Source: Pectinophora gossypiella (lineage: Eukaryota > Arthropoda > Insecta > Lepidoptera > Gelechiidae). Taken from it: a stretch of 64,000 bases of DNA. The stretch's first letter is position 1. Every line of letters starts with the position of its first letter. The position numbers were made by a program, and so were the translations under genes. Below are positions 52,465 to 62,747 of this stretch, piece after piece. The DNA is taken from the NCBI RefSeq assembly GCF_024362695.1, contig NC_065417.1, forward strand, positions 3,775,001-3,839,000, in the 5' to 3' direction. The notes beneath the pieces are model-generated. The model saw only the letters and a list, made by a program, of their open reading frames with translations. It searched no databases and was not told the origin of the DNA.

Positions 52465-52520
52465 TGTTACTTATGGCACTGCCCACTCCATTACGGATTA
52501 GGGACGCAAGTTTATGTGTA
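52465..52520 (+). repeat. LINE 3' end scrap (46264 type)
   Basis: TTATGGCACTGCCCACTCCA, TTACGGATTAGGGACGCAAG and TTTATGTGT match the end at 46325-46378, diverged. Preceded by a (CTA)n run. Confidence 0.6.
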
Positions 52521-52770
52521 AATATATTAAGCTCAAACCGCACTTGCGCGGCGCAGCTAAATATTATCTATGAGGTAACTCAGCCGCGCTCCGCTTCATT
52601 CGTTTTAATTCTTATGAAACATTTATACTATTAAACAGAACGACCAGTTCAGTACAATTACTGATTATATTTCAATAAGATAACATTTTACAATCATTAA
52701 GACGCGCGGTAAGAATTAGATCTGTAAAAGTACGTAAGTTAGTGTTGTGACGGTCATTAGCATTAGATGT

Positions 52771-53062
52771 CATCATCATCACCAGCCCATTAACATCCCC
52801 ACTGCTGAGGCACGGGCCTTCCCTATGGATGGATAGGGAGATCGGGCCTTAAACCACCACGCGGGCCCAGTGCGGATTGGTGGTTATTAACGACTGCTAA
52901 TGCAGCCGGGACCAGCGGCTTAACGTGCCTTTCGAAGCACGAAGGAGCTCGAGATGAAAACTTTTTTTATGGTCATCCATCCTATGACCGGCCTTTGCGA
53001 AAGTTGCTTAACTTCAACAATCACAGACCGAGCGCGTTTACCGCTGCGTCACCGAGCTCCTC
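52771..53062 (-). mobile_element. SINE-A copy 4 with perfect TSD
   Basis: In reverse it starts exactly at GAGGAGCTCGGTGACGCAGC and ends at (TGA)n. The TSD GCATTAGATGT lies at 52760-52770 and 53063-53073. It fixes the normal SINE-A 5' end, against which the extra 5' bases of copy 1 stand out. Confidence 0.9.
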
Positions 53063-53079
53063 GCATTAGATGTATCAGT

Positions 53080-54440
53080 CGATATTAGGTATATCGACTC
53101 TTTTCTATATAACAACACGTATAAATAATTGACGCCTATTTTAGACGCCGTAGGGAATTTCACTTACTATGATCCTAACACACTACTTTCGCTTCTTCCA
53201 CACTCATCAAAGTTTTCATGCATGCTCGCCGGTTTAGAGTACTGTTGACTCTTGTTTTCATAAGAAAGAATAAAAATTATATTTTGCCACATGTGATATG
53301 AGCTTTATAGTAAGCCCATACAATAGAAAATGTCTGTTACTCACCCATTTACGCACAGATAACCCAACCAGAAGTTGCTGCACTAAAAAGCGCTTACGTG
53401 TCGTAATTAATTACTCCATTATACGGTACATAATTAATTACTTACTCAAGACAAGGCTTTACAATATAATGCTAAGCAGTGTTCGTTACAAAATATCTGA
53501 CGAAAGCCTTCAATAGGTGGCTTGTTAACCCTACTATCGGATCGTGCGAAGTACAAAAGGCCCTTACCACGCGTTCTCATTGCGAAATCACGCCTCATTT
53601 TGACACAACACTTGAAATGTTACGAACATGTTTTCGTATTCGGTAATGATCGTGTTTACGTTTTGAACGTTCAAAAGGTATGTGTTAAATGGCATCGCTA
53701 CACGAGAAGCATTTTAAAGTACGTATTTATGAGGAGTTGGAGAGCCATTTAGATTATTTTTTTTTATTTACTTGACAATGTATATAAATAAGAAAAATGA
53801 CAAGCGTCAACCAACGTCAAATATGCGCTTGGTTGTACGATAATTATTTATAGAACCAATTTCGAGATTAATAGAACTTCGGAACTTGTCTTACAATCAA
53901 AGCACGAACCGCTTTGATAGGTATGCCATTAATCACCAACTTAGAAACTAGGACTACTAGGAATACTAGACCAAATTAGAACATTGACCAAATTGGAGAT
54001 GTCTTTAGATAATATTTAGTAAGATCTACTCTGAACCGACGTTCGTGTATGAAACGATTGATTTATGTGGAGGAAGCAAGAGTAGTATGTCAGGATCGAA
54101 GCAAATGGAACTATGTATAGTAAATATGCGTGGTTTTATGTACTTGTGTATGTATGGAAATTAGGCTCAATTGAAATAGAACAGATATTGCTAGGTAAGA
54201 GGGCCCCGCCGAAGCATTCATCGTCTTTACCATCAAGCAAGGAAATTGTGGTGAAAAACCAAAAAACAATGATTGCGTAAGGACAAACTACGACACACAC
54301 ATTAAATGCTAATAACATTAATTAATTACTTAACGTAAGAATAAAAAAACAGAATCCTTAATGTATATGGGTACCGCAGACCAAAAAAGGATTGTTCAGT
54401 GATGATGGCAACACTGGTTTTCTACTCTCTTGAATATAGA
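53080..54440. other. No recognised feature
   Basis: Several frames of 60-76 codons without domains. Repeated AATTAATTAC near 53410-53440. Nothing else supported. Confidence 0.4.
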
Positions 54441-54445
54441 AACTT

Positions 54446-54586
54446 GCGGGCTTAAGCACCGTAAGCACACGACTCTTTCTCGCCTCGACAGAGATCATCT
54501 CTCTCTTTATGTGCAGTACTGTGAGAGAGTGACGGGTGACGTATGTCGAGGCGAGAAAGAGTCGCGCGCTTACGGTGCTAAGCACG
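54446..54586 (+). mobile_element. MITE-5 copy 1
   Basis: Inverted arms GCGGGCTTAAGCACCGTAAG with CACGACTCTTTCTCGCCTC, and GAGGCGAGAAAGAGTCGCGC with GCTTACGGTGCTAAGC. The loop carries GTGACGGGTGACGTATG. Sisters at 59164 and 62607. Confidence 0.82.
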
Positions 54587-54602
54587 TAGAGCTGTCAATA
54601 TA

Positions 54603-54844
54603 TGGGATAGGATAATGGATAGGAAGATCGGGCCTTAAACCATCACGCGGGCCCAGTGCGGATTGATGGTTATTAACGACTGCTAATGCAGCCGGGACCA
54701 ACGGCTTAACGTGCCTTCTGAAGCACGGAGGAGCTCGACATGAAAACTTTTCTTTTTTGTGGTCACCCATCCTATGACCGGCCTTTGCGAAAGTTGCTTA
54801 ACTTCAATAATCGCAGACCGAGCGCGTTTACCGCTGCGCCACCG
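54603..54844 (-). mobile_element. SINE-A copy 5, 3' end lacks the LINE-like tail
   Basis: Head, 5S-like part, core and GTGATGGTTTAAGGCCCGAT are present in reverse, but the copy then ends CCTATCCATTATCCTATCCC, without AAGGCCCGTGCCCCAGCAG and (TGA)n. It is still flanked by the 13-bp TSD AGCTGTCAATATA (54590-54602, 54845-54857). It begins next to MITE-5. Confidence 0.82.
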
Positions 54845-54859
54845 AGCTGTCAATATAAT

Positions 54860-55370
54860 GTGACATAATTACAATCGAGTTCCGACGGTAGGGGTAAGCT
54901 TCGTGATCGGCGTCGCGTCGTGTCGAGCCGATTTCGTCTGTCGAGAAATTGTCGCAACGGTTCAATGGTTACAATAATACGCCTATAAAGTTCATACTGA
55001 CTCGCCTGTTAACGGGACAAAGGCTAGCCAATTAGACGGCTTTGTAAACTCTGGCTAGATTACATAGATTAGGCACTAGCTAACTCAGGCGCGTTTTGGT
55101 GGGCAATTTCTAAGTCTGTTGAAAATTGGTAGTCTGATCCTTTTACGAAGAATTTTAAGTTGAAGAGACTGTTGTAATTTTATCGTTTTTACTAATGTTT
55201 AATCAAACAGCTTCAAGTAATCTTGTAGATGAAGCACGAGTGTTCTCTTGATCAAAAACTCTCACATTCCAAAAATGTAGAGTGAATAAGCATAGGCAGA
55301 CTTGCTCTATCTTTTTTTATCCAACCACGGCGAAGTCAAAACAAAGGGATGGAATTTCAGCAGTTTAGTT
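54860..55370. other. No recognised feature
   Basis: A CG-containing stretch near 54880-54960 (GGCGTCGCGTCGTGTCGAGC) has no frame. The rest is AT-rich. Confidence 0.4.
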
Positions 55371-55371
55371 T

Positions 55372-55655
55372 AATCATCTATGATGTTTTTAATAAATTCG
55401 TCGTGTCTTATTAGGTGTCCAATCACCTTGCTTCTTCTGTCCTCAATCATTCTCAGTATTTGTCTCTTTTCCCTTACTCTTACTAGCACTTCCTCATTTG
55501 TAACCCTTTCTGTCCAACTTATCCTTTCCATCCTCCTCCAACACCACATTTCAAAGGCCTCGAGTCTCTCTCCGTCCTTCTGTGTCAGTGTCCAAGTTTC
55601 ACATCCATAGAGGGCTATACTCCATACGAAGGTTTTGACACATCTTTTTCTGATA
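55372..55655 (-). pseudogene. RTE-like LINE C-terminal region, 90 codons open
   Basis: In reverse: RKRCVKTFVWSIALYGCETW, TLTQKDGERLEAFEMWCWRR, MERISWTERVTNEEVLVRV and REKRQILRMIEDRRSKVIGH, then LIRHDEFIKNIIDD and a stop. The WSxALYGCETWTL..LEAFEMWCWRRM..ISWT..VTNEEVL string is the well-known region after the RT domain of RTE-type elements. Its last 23 codons overlap the first part of 37586-37810. No stop or shift inside. It lacks the catalytic core, and its 3' side is replaced by unrelated DNA. Confidence 0.85.
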
Positions 55656-55701
55656 TTATGCTGCCTAGATACTTACTTAAAGTTCTTTACATCGTCATCA
55701 T

Positions 55702-55812
55702 CGTCGTTCGTCGTGTCTTATAGGGATGTCAAGGAAGGCCTTTGATAGACTGGAATGGAAAATGCTACACCGACAAGAACCTGGCTGTTAAATTGATGAT
55801 GATGACTTTAAT
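55702..55812 (+). pseudogene. RTE-like LINE end, opposite strand
   Basis: GTGTCTTATAGGGATGTCAA, GGCCTTTGATAGACTGGAAT and GGAAAATGCTACACCGACAA, then GCTGTTAAATTGATGATGAT. A deletion removes codons within REVKE. It lies only 50 bp from, and inverted to, the fragment at 55372-55655. Confidence 0.8.
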
Positions 55813-55814
55813 CA

Positions 55815-57158
55815 TCGTCTAGCAATAACTTGTAACACCGTAATAAAGTTATACTTATCAATTTATTTTCATGCTTCTCGAGGTATTGTAGAATTTTCTC
55901 CATTTCACAGACCTACAACAAGCATATAAATATCCAATTTACAATTATCCGCTACTGCGCATATAACTATTAGTTACATAAAAAAAGATACAGGAAATTA
56001 ATGTTTTCTTAAAAGCTTACGTTAAAAGGAAATCTTTATTACCCTTTGGAACGTTTATTACCTACCGCTGTTAATTAATAAAGAAATAATTGTCAACATT
56101 CCATATTTCATAGCCACATAAACCAGGTAGTAAGCTTGGCTGTTTACAACATTTTGTAGTTGTAATAAGTAATTTAGCTTTAACAATAATTTGATGCCAA
56201 GCCCAGTTGTAATTGTTGATTGATACCGATCGACCAGAGATTTGTAGTAGGTATATCTTTTTTTTTTTATTAAAAGATTATGTGTTTGCCCGCGATCCAG
56301 CCTGTGCCCTGTTTATTAAAAATTACAAGCCCTGTATTACAAGAAATTTTCTTCTAAGAATTTTCATTATTTCATGAATGTGTTTATCAAAACTACACAT
56401 GTAAATTACAGTCATGTTACAAGTGTCAATATTTATTTCCCAAGTATATTTTACAATCCCACTACTTTTTTTGATAAATGTAATTTACACGTACTTGTAA
56501 CTTGTGAACGTGTAGACTTGTAAGTTTTGATAAACACGGCACTAGGCTAAAGCAGCGATGTGGTCTAAGTTGGAGCACGCAAACTCAAATATCGTCGCCG
56601 TCCTATTATTGCGAAGACCACGCAGACGCATTTTTTAAAAATTACATTCTGCCTCGATTTTTTCAATAAATTTCGTTTCTGGGGTCTTTGGTAGCAATAA
56701 TAACCCTGACACCCGGCTTGCTGAGGTTGGTAATCATCTCATAACTCACATTGTAAAAAGAAGAGATCCCAACACCTCCAACAACGGACAATGTGAGTGA
56801 TGAATAACATTCCAGGCGGACGAAGTCACCAGTTTCCTACAGTTCATAGGTTTGACTACCAATTCGCACCATCCTTTATAGCCTTCCAACAAACATTTCA
56901 AGCATTCCTAAGTTTAGATGTCTTACAGTAAATAAGCAAACACATAAACGCAGGAAGTCTCACGCTGTCAGTACGAATATTTACATAACGGAAGAGAGCC
57001 CACGACCGTTTCTACTATTTTTACGACTACTTTCGACGCTAATGGATAACTGATCGTAAAAGCGTTCCACCTACAACCGTTGTTGCGACCATTCACTGTG
57101 ACGGCAGCATGCTACAACAGTGGTTCCAAATACTGGATTTTATTTAGCGTGATTTATT
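55815..57158. other. Mostly unrecognised
   Basis: Contains a SINE-B 3' scrap at about 56695-56762 (ATAATAACCCTGACACCCGG) and a Helitron-end-like word CAGGCGGACGAAGTCACCAG near 56813. Nothing else. Confidence 0.4.
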
Positions 57159-57640
57159 CCCTTCGTAAACTTAATTCACCTGAGCTAATTCACCTAGGTG
57201 CATTAAACAAACTTTTAGTAATCTTTAATCACCTGCATCGGGTGAATTAGCTCAGGTGAATTAAGTTTACGAAGGGATTTTTACTGATAAAAAGGTTCAA
57301 TACTTCGGTGAATAAAGTACTTAAACTTGAAGTAAATTTAATGCACCTAGGTGAATAAGGTGAATAAAGTTTTTCAAAAGTAAATTTAATGCACCCTGGT
57401 GATTAAGAGCCCCCGCAAACCACAGACTTTCTATCGGGCGATAGTTTGGTCGGTATACTACAACGATTTGGTATCGGTCGTTGTAGTATGCGGACTTGCA
57501 TACATCTTCATACTGATTATAAGCCCGACCAAAACTATCGGCCGATAGAAAGTTTGTGGTTTGCGGGGGCTCTAAAGATTACTAAAAGTTTGTTTAATGC
57601 ACCTAGGTGAATTAGCTCAGGTAAATTAAGTTTACGAAGA
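57159..57640. repeat. Compound palindrome around AATTCACCTGAGCTAATTC
   Basis: The left arm 57159-57233 (CCTTCGTAAACTTAATTCAC to GTAATCTTTAATCACC) is matched inverted twice: at 57239-57279, and more fully at 57398-57639 once MITE-6 is removed. Between them are diverged GGTGAATAA units. No coding capacity. Family unknown. Confidence 0.8.
57407..57572. mobile_element. MITE-6 (166 bp, TAA target) nested in the palindrome
   Basis: Arms GAGCCCCCGCAAACCACAGA with CTTTCTATCGGGCGATAGTT, and AACTATCGGCCGATAGAAAG with TTTGTGGTTTGCGGGGGCTC. TAA at 57404-57406 and 57573-57575. The inverted arm at 57221-57233 reads through the same site with a single TAA. PIF/Harbinger-type by target and ends (inference). 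Confidence 0.88.
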
Positions 57641-57699
57641 GGATGTATTTGTGTTTGTCGGATGCCTAACTACCTGTGGGCCTAAGATCACCACAGAAT

Positions 57700-57862
57700 G
57701 GTCTCCGAATAGAGACAGGCGCAGGCGTAGCAGACCTAGACTATGATGGCGCGACGACTTGGATGCTTTCCTGAAAGGCTGGCCGGAGGCAGCACTGGAG
57801 AGAGATTCCTGAAAGAAATAGAGGGAGGGCTTTGCCCAACAGTAGGACACTTTAGGCTAGAT
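57700..57862 (+). pseudogene. LINE C-terminus with several stops
   Basis: Reads RRRRSRPRL, TGA, WRDDLDAFLKGWPEAALERD, S, TGA, KK, TAG, REGFAQQ, TAG, DTLG. Apart from the stops it fits the GRPxxRWxDDL......A.DR..W....EAF.QQWD end of RTE-related LINEs. At least four in-frame stops show it is old. Confidence 0.75.
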
Positions 57863-58399
57863 AAGATAAGTGATTTATTGTAGAAGTCACTGTAGTTCTG
57901 GTCTTGTGTGTCACCAGCTTGTGTCTCAAAGAGGGAGCGCCAATATTCACTAACACGTTGAGTCGACCATTGTAGCAAGTGATATTAAAAATAATAAATA
58001 AACACTTTTGTGCGTTACAGTACACGCAATCCCACACGGTAGTAACCAGCGACATGCCACCGCGACACTTGTCGCGACATAAATCCATGTGCGATACAAA
58101 GCGATATCGTTCCGTGTGGGCCTGTGATTTATTGTGATACGACTCGCGATAATTAGCTTGTTTGAACTACCATAAGGTACTATTCTCTTGAACGTGGCAG
58201 ATAGAATAGAATTTAAAGTTGAATTTTAATTATAACTGTATTAGAGGAGCAAAAAAGGGACTTCACTAAGGTACTAGATAGCTACTTTAACGTTTTACTC
58301 AGCCCATTCTGGGCAATCTGCGAAAACAACTCACAGCCACGTGCAAATCCTAGAAGTCAAATTCAGGGCAAGACGTTAATAATCTGCTTTTGGGTTGTG
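57863..58399. other. No recognised feature
   Basis: A self-complementary run GCGACACTTGTCGCGACA lies near 58061. Nothing else. Confidence 0.4.
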
Positions 58400-58401
58400 T
58401 A

Positions 58402-58543
58402 CGGTCACGAGTACTAATATGTATACATTTTGAAACCATGTCACATTAACTTTTTTGACAAATTGAACCGTAAGTCTCATTAAATGACAAATATGATAGA
58501 GCGACAGGGTTCTAAAGTGGGTACATGATATTGCTCATGACTG
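58402..58543 (-). mobile_element. MITE-1 copy 5 (142 bp)
   Basis: CGGTCACGAG to CATGACTG between TA at 58400-58401 and 58544-58545. Confidence 0.88.
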
Positions 58544-58549
58544 TACTAG

Positions 58550-58802
58550 GTTAAAGATAAATTATAAAATTCTGATTATAACTAAAAAAAGACAGATCTA
58601 AAACTAACGAAAAACATTTTCTTTTTCTATTTAACTTGTTTTTAATTTTAATCAAGAAAAAACTAATAAGTCCGACATTTTATCAAGTTTTTCTATGACG
58701 TCATAGTGTACGTTTTCATACAAATTCTATAGTAATTTCGTGTTTTGACGTTTGGTAAAAAGTAACTGATTTGCCTATTTAGAAACTAGCCTATTAGTTA
58801 AT
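58550..58802 (-). repeat. Dispersed repeat F copy
   Basis: GGTTAAAGATAAATTATAAA, AAAACTAACGAAAAACATTT, TCTATGACGTCATAGTG and AAAAAGTAACTGATTTGCCT. MITE-1 lies against its end. Confidence 0.72.
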
Positions 58803-59110
58803 TACTTTTTTTACAACCTGCAAACTCATGAATAAAAAAGGCTCAAACTATAGTAACATTATTATAATACATCAATGGCTCAAACACATCATTTTTTCTG
58901 AGATCTCTGTTGGTTGATTGAAACGAATACTTCAAATCTTATTTTTAAATCAACAGTTTGACACTTGACACTAATATTGACTAAGAGAAGGCTGTGTGTG
59001 GCCGTGGCAAATCTATTTATAAAACAAACACCATTTTATTTTTAATTTTCGGCTAAGGCATAAGCGATTTCCACATCAATGCTTAATATCAAGTAAATTG
59101 TTAATTATAT
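58803..59110. other. No recognised feature
   Basis: Unique AT-rich DNA. Confidence 0.4.
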
Positions 59111-59391
59111 CACTTCGCTTCATTCTACGATATAAGTTAACCAGGTAGTCCTTTTAGACAACCTGCGGGCCTAGCACCGTAAGCACGCGACTCCATCTCG
59201 ACGCGACAGAGATCGTCTGTCTCTTTCTGTGCGGTACTGTTAGAGAGTGACGGGTGACGTATGTCGAGGCGAGAAAGAGCCGCGCGCATACGGTGCTAAG
59301 CCCGCTGGTTAACTTATATCTACGAATGAAGCGACTTATATAATATTGTTCGAACTTCACTTACGAAGTTCGTTTGATCATATACAATATT
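59111..59391. repeat. Nested palindromes at 59.1-59.4 kb
   Basis: Outer arms CTTCGCTTCATTCTACGATA with TAAGTTAACCAGG, and CTGGTTAACTTATATCTACG with AATGAAGCGAC, enclose MITE-5. Directly to the right a second hairpin pairs TAATATTGTTCGAACTTC with GAAGTTCG and ACAATATTA (59339-59391). Confidence 0.75.
59164..59305 (+). mobile_element. MITE-5 copy 2 (142 bp)
   Basis: GCGGGCCTAGCACCGTAAGC to GCGCATACGGTGCTAAGCCC with the same loop as 54446. Sits near-centrally in the outer palindrome. Confidence 0.82.
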
Positions 59392-59474
59392 AAGTCCCTT
59401 TTTTATATTCGCTACATTTGTTATACAATCGATTGCGAATAACGACAATGTAATCGAATAATATGGATAGGATC

Positions 59475-59645
59475 TTCTTCTTCTATCGCTTGGGTTATAA
59501 GGTGGTTTACGAACCTTATCAACCCTGGTGTCAGGGTTATTATTGAGCTGCCAAACGCCCCTGACATGACTCATGCCCTCCCCATTTGTCCGGCCAGGTA
59601 GTTAATGCCATTTGCGGCAAATCTACAATAAGTCACGTCGAAAAA
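59475..59645 (-). repeat. SINE-B 3' fragment joined to a repeat G end
   Basis: CTTCTTCTATCGCTTGGGTT, CAACCCTGGTGTCAGGGTTA and GCCCCTGACATGACTCATG are followed at once by CATTTGTCCGGCCAGGTAGT and GCGGCAAATCTACAATAAGT of repeat G. Confidence 0.72.
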
Positions 59646-59956
59646 AGCATAATGGACCGACGACCAAGAGTCTAAACGCGAAAACTGAACCTACTAACAA
59701 ACAACACACCAAAATAATAAAAAATAACACTTCAAGCTCAAATCAATCATAACAGAACATAATATATGTGGGTAACATAATATAACACTTAAGAATAAGT
59801 AACTTTAAACACTTGAGAATAAGCCCATCCCATGGCACTACCCACAGTCGCTCCAATCAATGTTGCTTCCTACTCCATGATGTATAGGCGACATAACTGC
59901 TATGTTGTTTCTCGGATATCAATACATCATCTAGGCAAATATGGATATTGTTTTGT

Positions 59957-60240
59957 GAGCTCGGTGGCGCAGCGGTAAACGCGCTCGGTCTGCGATTGTT
60001 GAAGTTAAGCAACTTTCGCAAAGGCCGGTCAAAGGATGGATGACCACAAAAAAAAAGTTTTCATCTCGAGTTCCTCCGTGCTTCGGAAGGCACGTTAAGC
60101 CGTTGGTCCCGGCTGCATTAGCAGTCGTTAATAACCACCGATCCGCAGTGGGCCCGCGTGATGGTTTAATGCCCGATCTCCCTATCCATCCACAGGGAAG
60201 GCCCGTGCCCCAGCAGTGGGGACGTTAATGGGCTGACGAT
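59957..60240 (+). mobile_element. SINE-A copy 6
   Basis: GAGCTCGGTGGCGCAGCGGT, GAAGTTAAGCAACTTTCGCA, core, CCCCAGCAGTGGGGACGTTA and ATGGGCTGACGATG. TSD not resolved. Confidence 0.85.
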
Positions 60241-60286
60241 GCTAAATCGTAAAGGTATTATATCTGACTCCTCTACAGAAGCTAGC

Positions 60287-60352
60287 ATAATATAAAATCA
60301 CGACTATATTACCAATTGGGGTAGTCAGAGGTACATTCATCGCAAAATACAG
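60287..60352 (-). repeat. SINE-D 3' end
   Basis: TAAAATCACGACTATATTAC, CAATTGGGGTAGTCAGAGGT and CATTCATCGCAAAAT match SINE-D in reverse. A MITE-4 end follows at 60445-60500 (AGGGTGTTAGCGACATCATA). Confidence 0.7.
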
Positions 60353-60504
60353 CGCTTTCTTCACATAGCAGCAGTTACCTATGCATATTCGTTTCTAGCT
60401 TTGGTTTTATATTATAATATTAGGTCAGGTAAAAGTATCATACACAGGGTGTTAGCGACATCATAACGAATACTGAGGGGGATGATTCCGCTCATGTTTC
60501 ATGT

Positions 60505-60920
60505 TTCTTTTGCCTTCAGTATTCCCAACCCAAACAACCAACTCTTGTTTACAAAGAGATACAAAAAGCACAGCTTATTTCTATTTACAATTTCATCCAA
60601 CAAACCTGTGAGAATGATTAGCTTAAGGAGAGGGTTGTTTTTATTACCAGCTCCAGAGATAATTAAATGTATGTTACTAACGAGTTCACCTGCTATTATT
60701 TGTATTATAACATAATTACTTTCCATTACAAACTACTCGAACAAAGTTATAGTTTAACGAGAAAGTATTAAAAAGCATAATTAGAACATTTTAAGTTCGT
60801 TATAGGCCAATAGTTATTTCTAACATTTGCATGACGATACGTCGTAATTTTGTAACTTTTTCTAGCTAACACCGAGAGCCTATGAGGCTTTCTGGCAATT
60901 AGGGTTACCATTGTATAGAT
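60505..60920. other. No recognised feature
   Basis: AT-rich. Overlapping frames on both strands are noise. Confidence 0.4.
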
Positions 60921-60922
60921 AA

Positions 60923-61192
60923 CTAGCTTTTGCCCGCGACTTCGTCCGCGTGGCGTGTTATAAAATAGAGATCTTTGTAATTTCAAGCGTGTAACTTGAG
61001 CGGTTTAGGTTTTTCATACAAAAGGATTTTCCCGCTAATTCCCGTTCCCGTGGGAATTTCGGGAATTCCTTTCTTAGTGCACCTCTACGGTACCTAAGCT
61101 ACGTCCCTTCCAAATTTCAAGTGCCTACGTTTAGCCGTTTAGGCTGTGCGTTGATATGTCAGTCAGTCCGTTTCTCCTTTTATATATTTAGA
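60923..61192 (-). mobile_element. Short Helitron-like element carrying one 134-bp-type unit
   Basis: In reverse it starts TCTAAATATATAAAAGGAG after an A. It carries GGTACCGTAGAGGTGCACTA, TCCCACGGGAACGGGAATTA and CCTTTTGTATGAAAAACC once, and ends CACGCGGACGAAGTCGCGGG with CAAAAGCTAG before a T. It is the single-unit form of the array at 24781-25790. Confidence 0.72.
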
Positions 61193-61745
61193 TTATTTAC
61201 CATATTCATTATATTAAAATATTTGTAAAAATAAATAATTTTAAATGTATAAATAAATAAATATTTTTGTTGCTCCCACGAAATCATATATAAACATGGT
61301 CAAGCTCTTTGTTGCGTAATTCTTCATTAAAATGTATAAATAAGACAAATAGAACAAATGTAGATTTTGTAGATTAGCATTTTAATAATTGATCTTTTCA
61401 TTGACCCAATCATCTACCTAATGAAAAATAACATACATACATATTATTTCTTTATCGTTATGTCCTTCTAATAGACCGGTGCCTTTATAATCAATCTCCT
61501 GTCGTTTTATTTTCTACTCTGGTAACCCTAGGAGGTATAATACCCGATAATAATTTCCCATAATATCATTGCGTGCGAACTGTTGTCCGTCTGTTCATTA
61601 CACGAACGTTACTCGGAAGCAGCACACACTTAGGGATAGGGCAGACTGAAGTTTAGTGATCGCAGCGATAAACTGATAGGCGACACAACAAACAACAACA
61701 ATTGTATTGAAATTCAAATGTACTTTATTATACTTAAATAAAATA
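61193..61745. other. AT-rich, no recognised feature
   Basis: Low-complexity ATAAATAAATA near 61230-61265. Otherwise unique. Confidence 0.4.
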
Positions 61746-61750
61746 AAGAC

Positions 61751-62010
61751 ACTTATACCAGATGTTGGCTACAAGTTCGTTATTTAAGACTCTTATACCA
61801 GATTTTGGCTACAAGTTGGTTACATAAGTCTCTTATACCAGATTTTGGCTACAAGTTGCTTATGTAAAACTCTTATACCAGATTTTGGCTACAAGTTGGT
61901 TATTTAAGACTCTTATATCAGATTTTGGCTACAAGTTGCTTATATAAGACTCTTATACTAGATTTTGGCTACAAGTTAGATATTTAAAACTCTTATACCA
62001 GATGATGGTT
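61751..62010 (+). repeat. 40-bp tandem array, about 6.5 units
   Basis: CTTATACCAGATTTTGGCTA with CAAGTTGGTTA repeats with a period of exactly 40 (starts near 61752, 61792, 61832, 61872, 61912, 61952, 61992). Units differ at few positions. No spacers. Confidence 0.93.
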
Positions 62011-62600
62011 GCAAGTTACCTGAAGGACCTACCCAACTATTACGTCATTTGCGGGATTTAAGGTCCCTCGCAACGTGTGCACTGACCCTAACTCTGCTTC
62101 TTACACCGATCCCCTACTCTTATGGTAATTACACACCAAGCGAGATAAGTGTTCCGATAGCACTCCGTAACTCGTACGCAGTTATGAAAACTACGGTCGG
62201 CAAAATAATCTTGGAAGAATGTGTGTCGAAAAATTGCAGCGCATAATTCAGAACATTGCGGATATATTTCTGTGTATAACTACACGTATTTACCTAAGGA
62301 TACATATCATGCATAATAAGAACAAAAACACGCCTGGACTCCCTAATGGAATGGACAGAGTCGCAAGTAATCAGAAGACAAATCAAAAACTTTTCATTCG
62401 AATGTTTTGTAATGGGATAGGCTACAATACAGTTTCAGAACTTATTAGGCATTTTTGTATCTTCACTTAATACTGCTAAGTGCATCGTAAACACTACCTA
62501 CGTAAGTACATCCTGGATACTCCGTAAAAAAAATCCTACCATGCGCTGCCTGACTGCGTAAGTACGAGAGGGACAGTCTGCGCGCGCAGTCCCATACTCC
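62011..62600. other. No gene; one LINE-end scrap
   Basis: A diverged 46264-type fragment (CCTAATGGAATGGACAGAGT, CGCAAGTAATCA) lies at about 62338-62385. The 65-codon frame at 62049 starts MRDLRSLATCALTLTLLLTP, hydrophobic and signal-like, but it has no support as a gene. Confidence 0.35.
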
Positions 62601-62606
62601 TAAGCA

Positions 62607-62747
62607 GCGGGCTTAGCAACGTAAGCACGCGACTCTTTCTCGCCACGACAGAGATCATCTGTCTCTTTCTGTGCAGTACTGTGAGAGAGTGACGGGTGAC
62701 GTATGTCGAGGCGAGAAAGAGTCGCGCGCTTACGGTGCTAAGCCCGC
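62607..62747 (+). mobile_element. MITE-5 copy 3 (141 bp)
   Basis: GCGGGCTTAGCAACGTAAGC to GCTTACGGTGCTAAGCCCGC with long near-perfect arms. Flanks read AAGCA and AGCTT. Confidence 0.85.

Noticed and set aside
61751..62010. CRISPR array
   Set aside because: Units abut without unique spacers, and the DNA is from an animal; it is a plain tandem repeat. The same applies to the 134-bp array at 24781.
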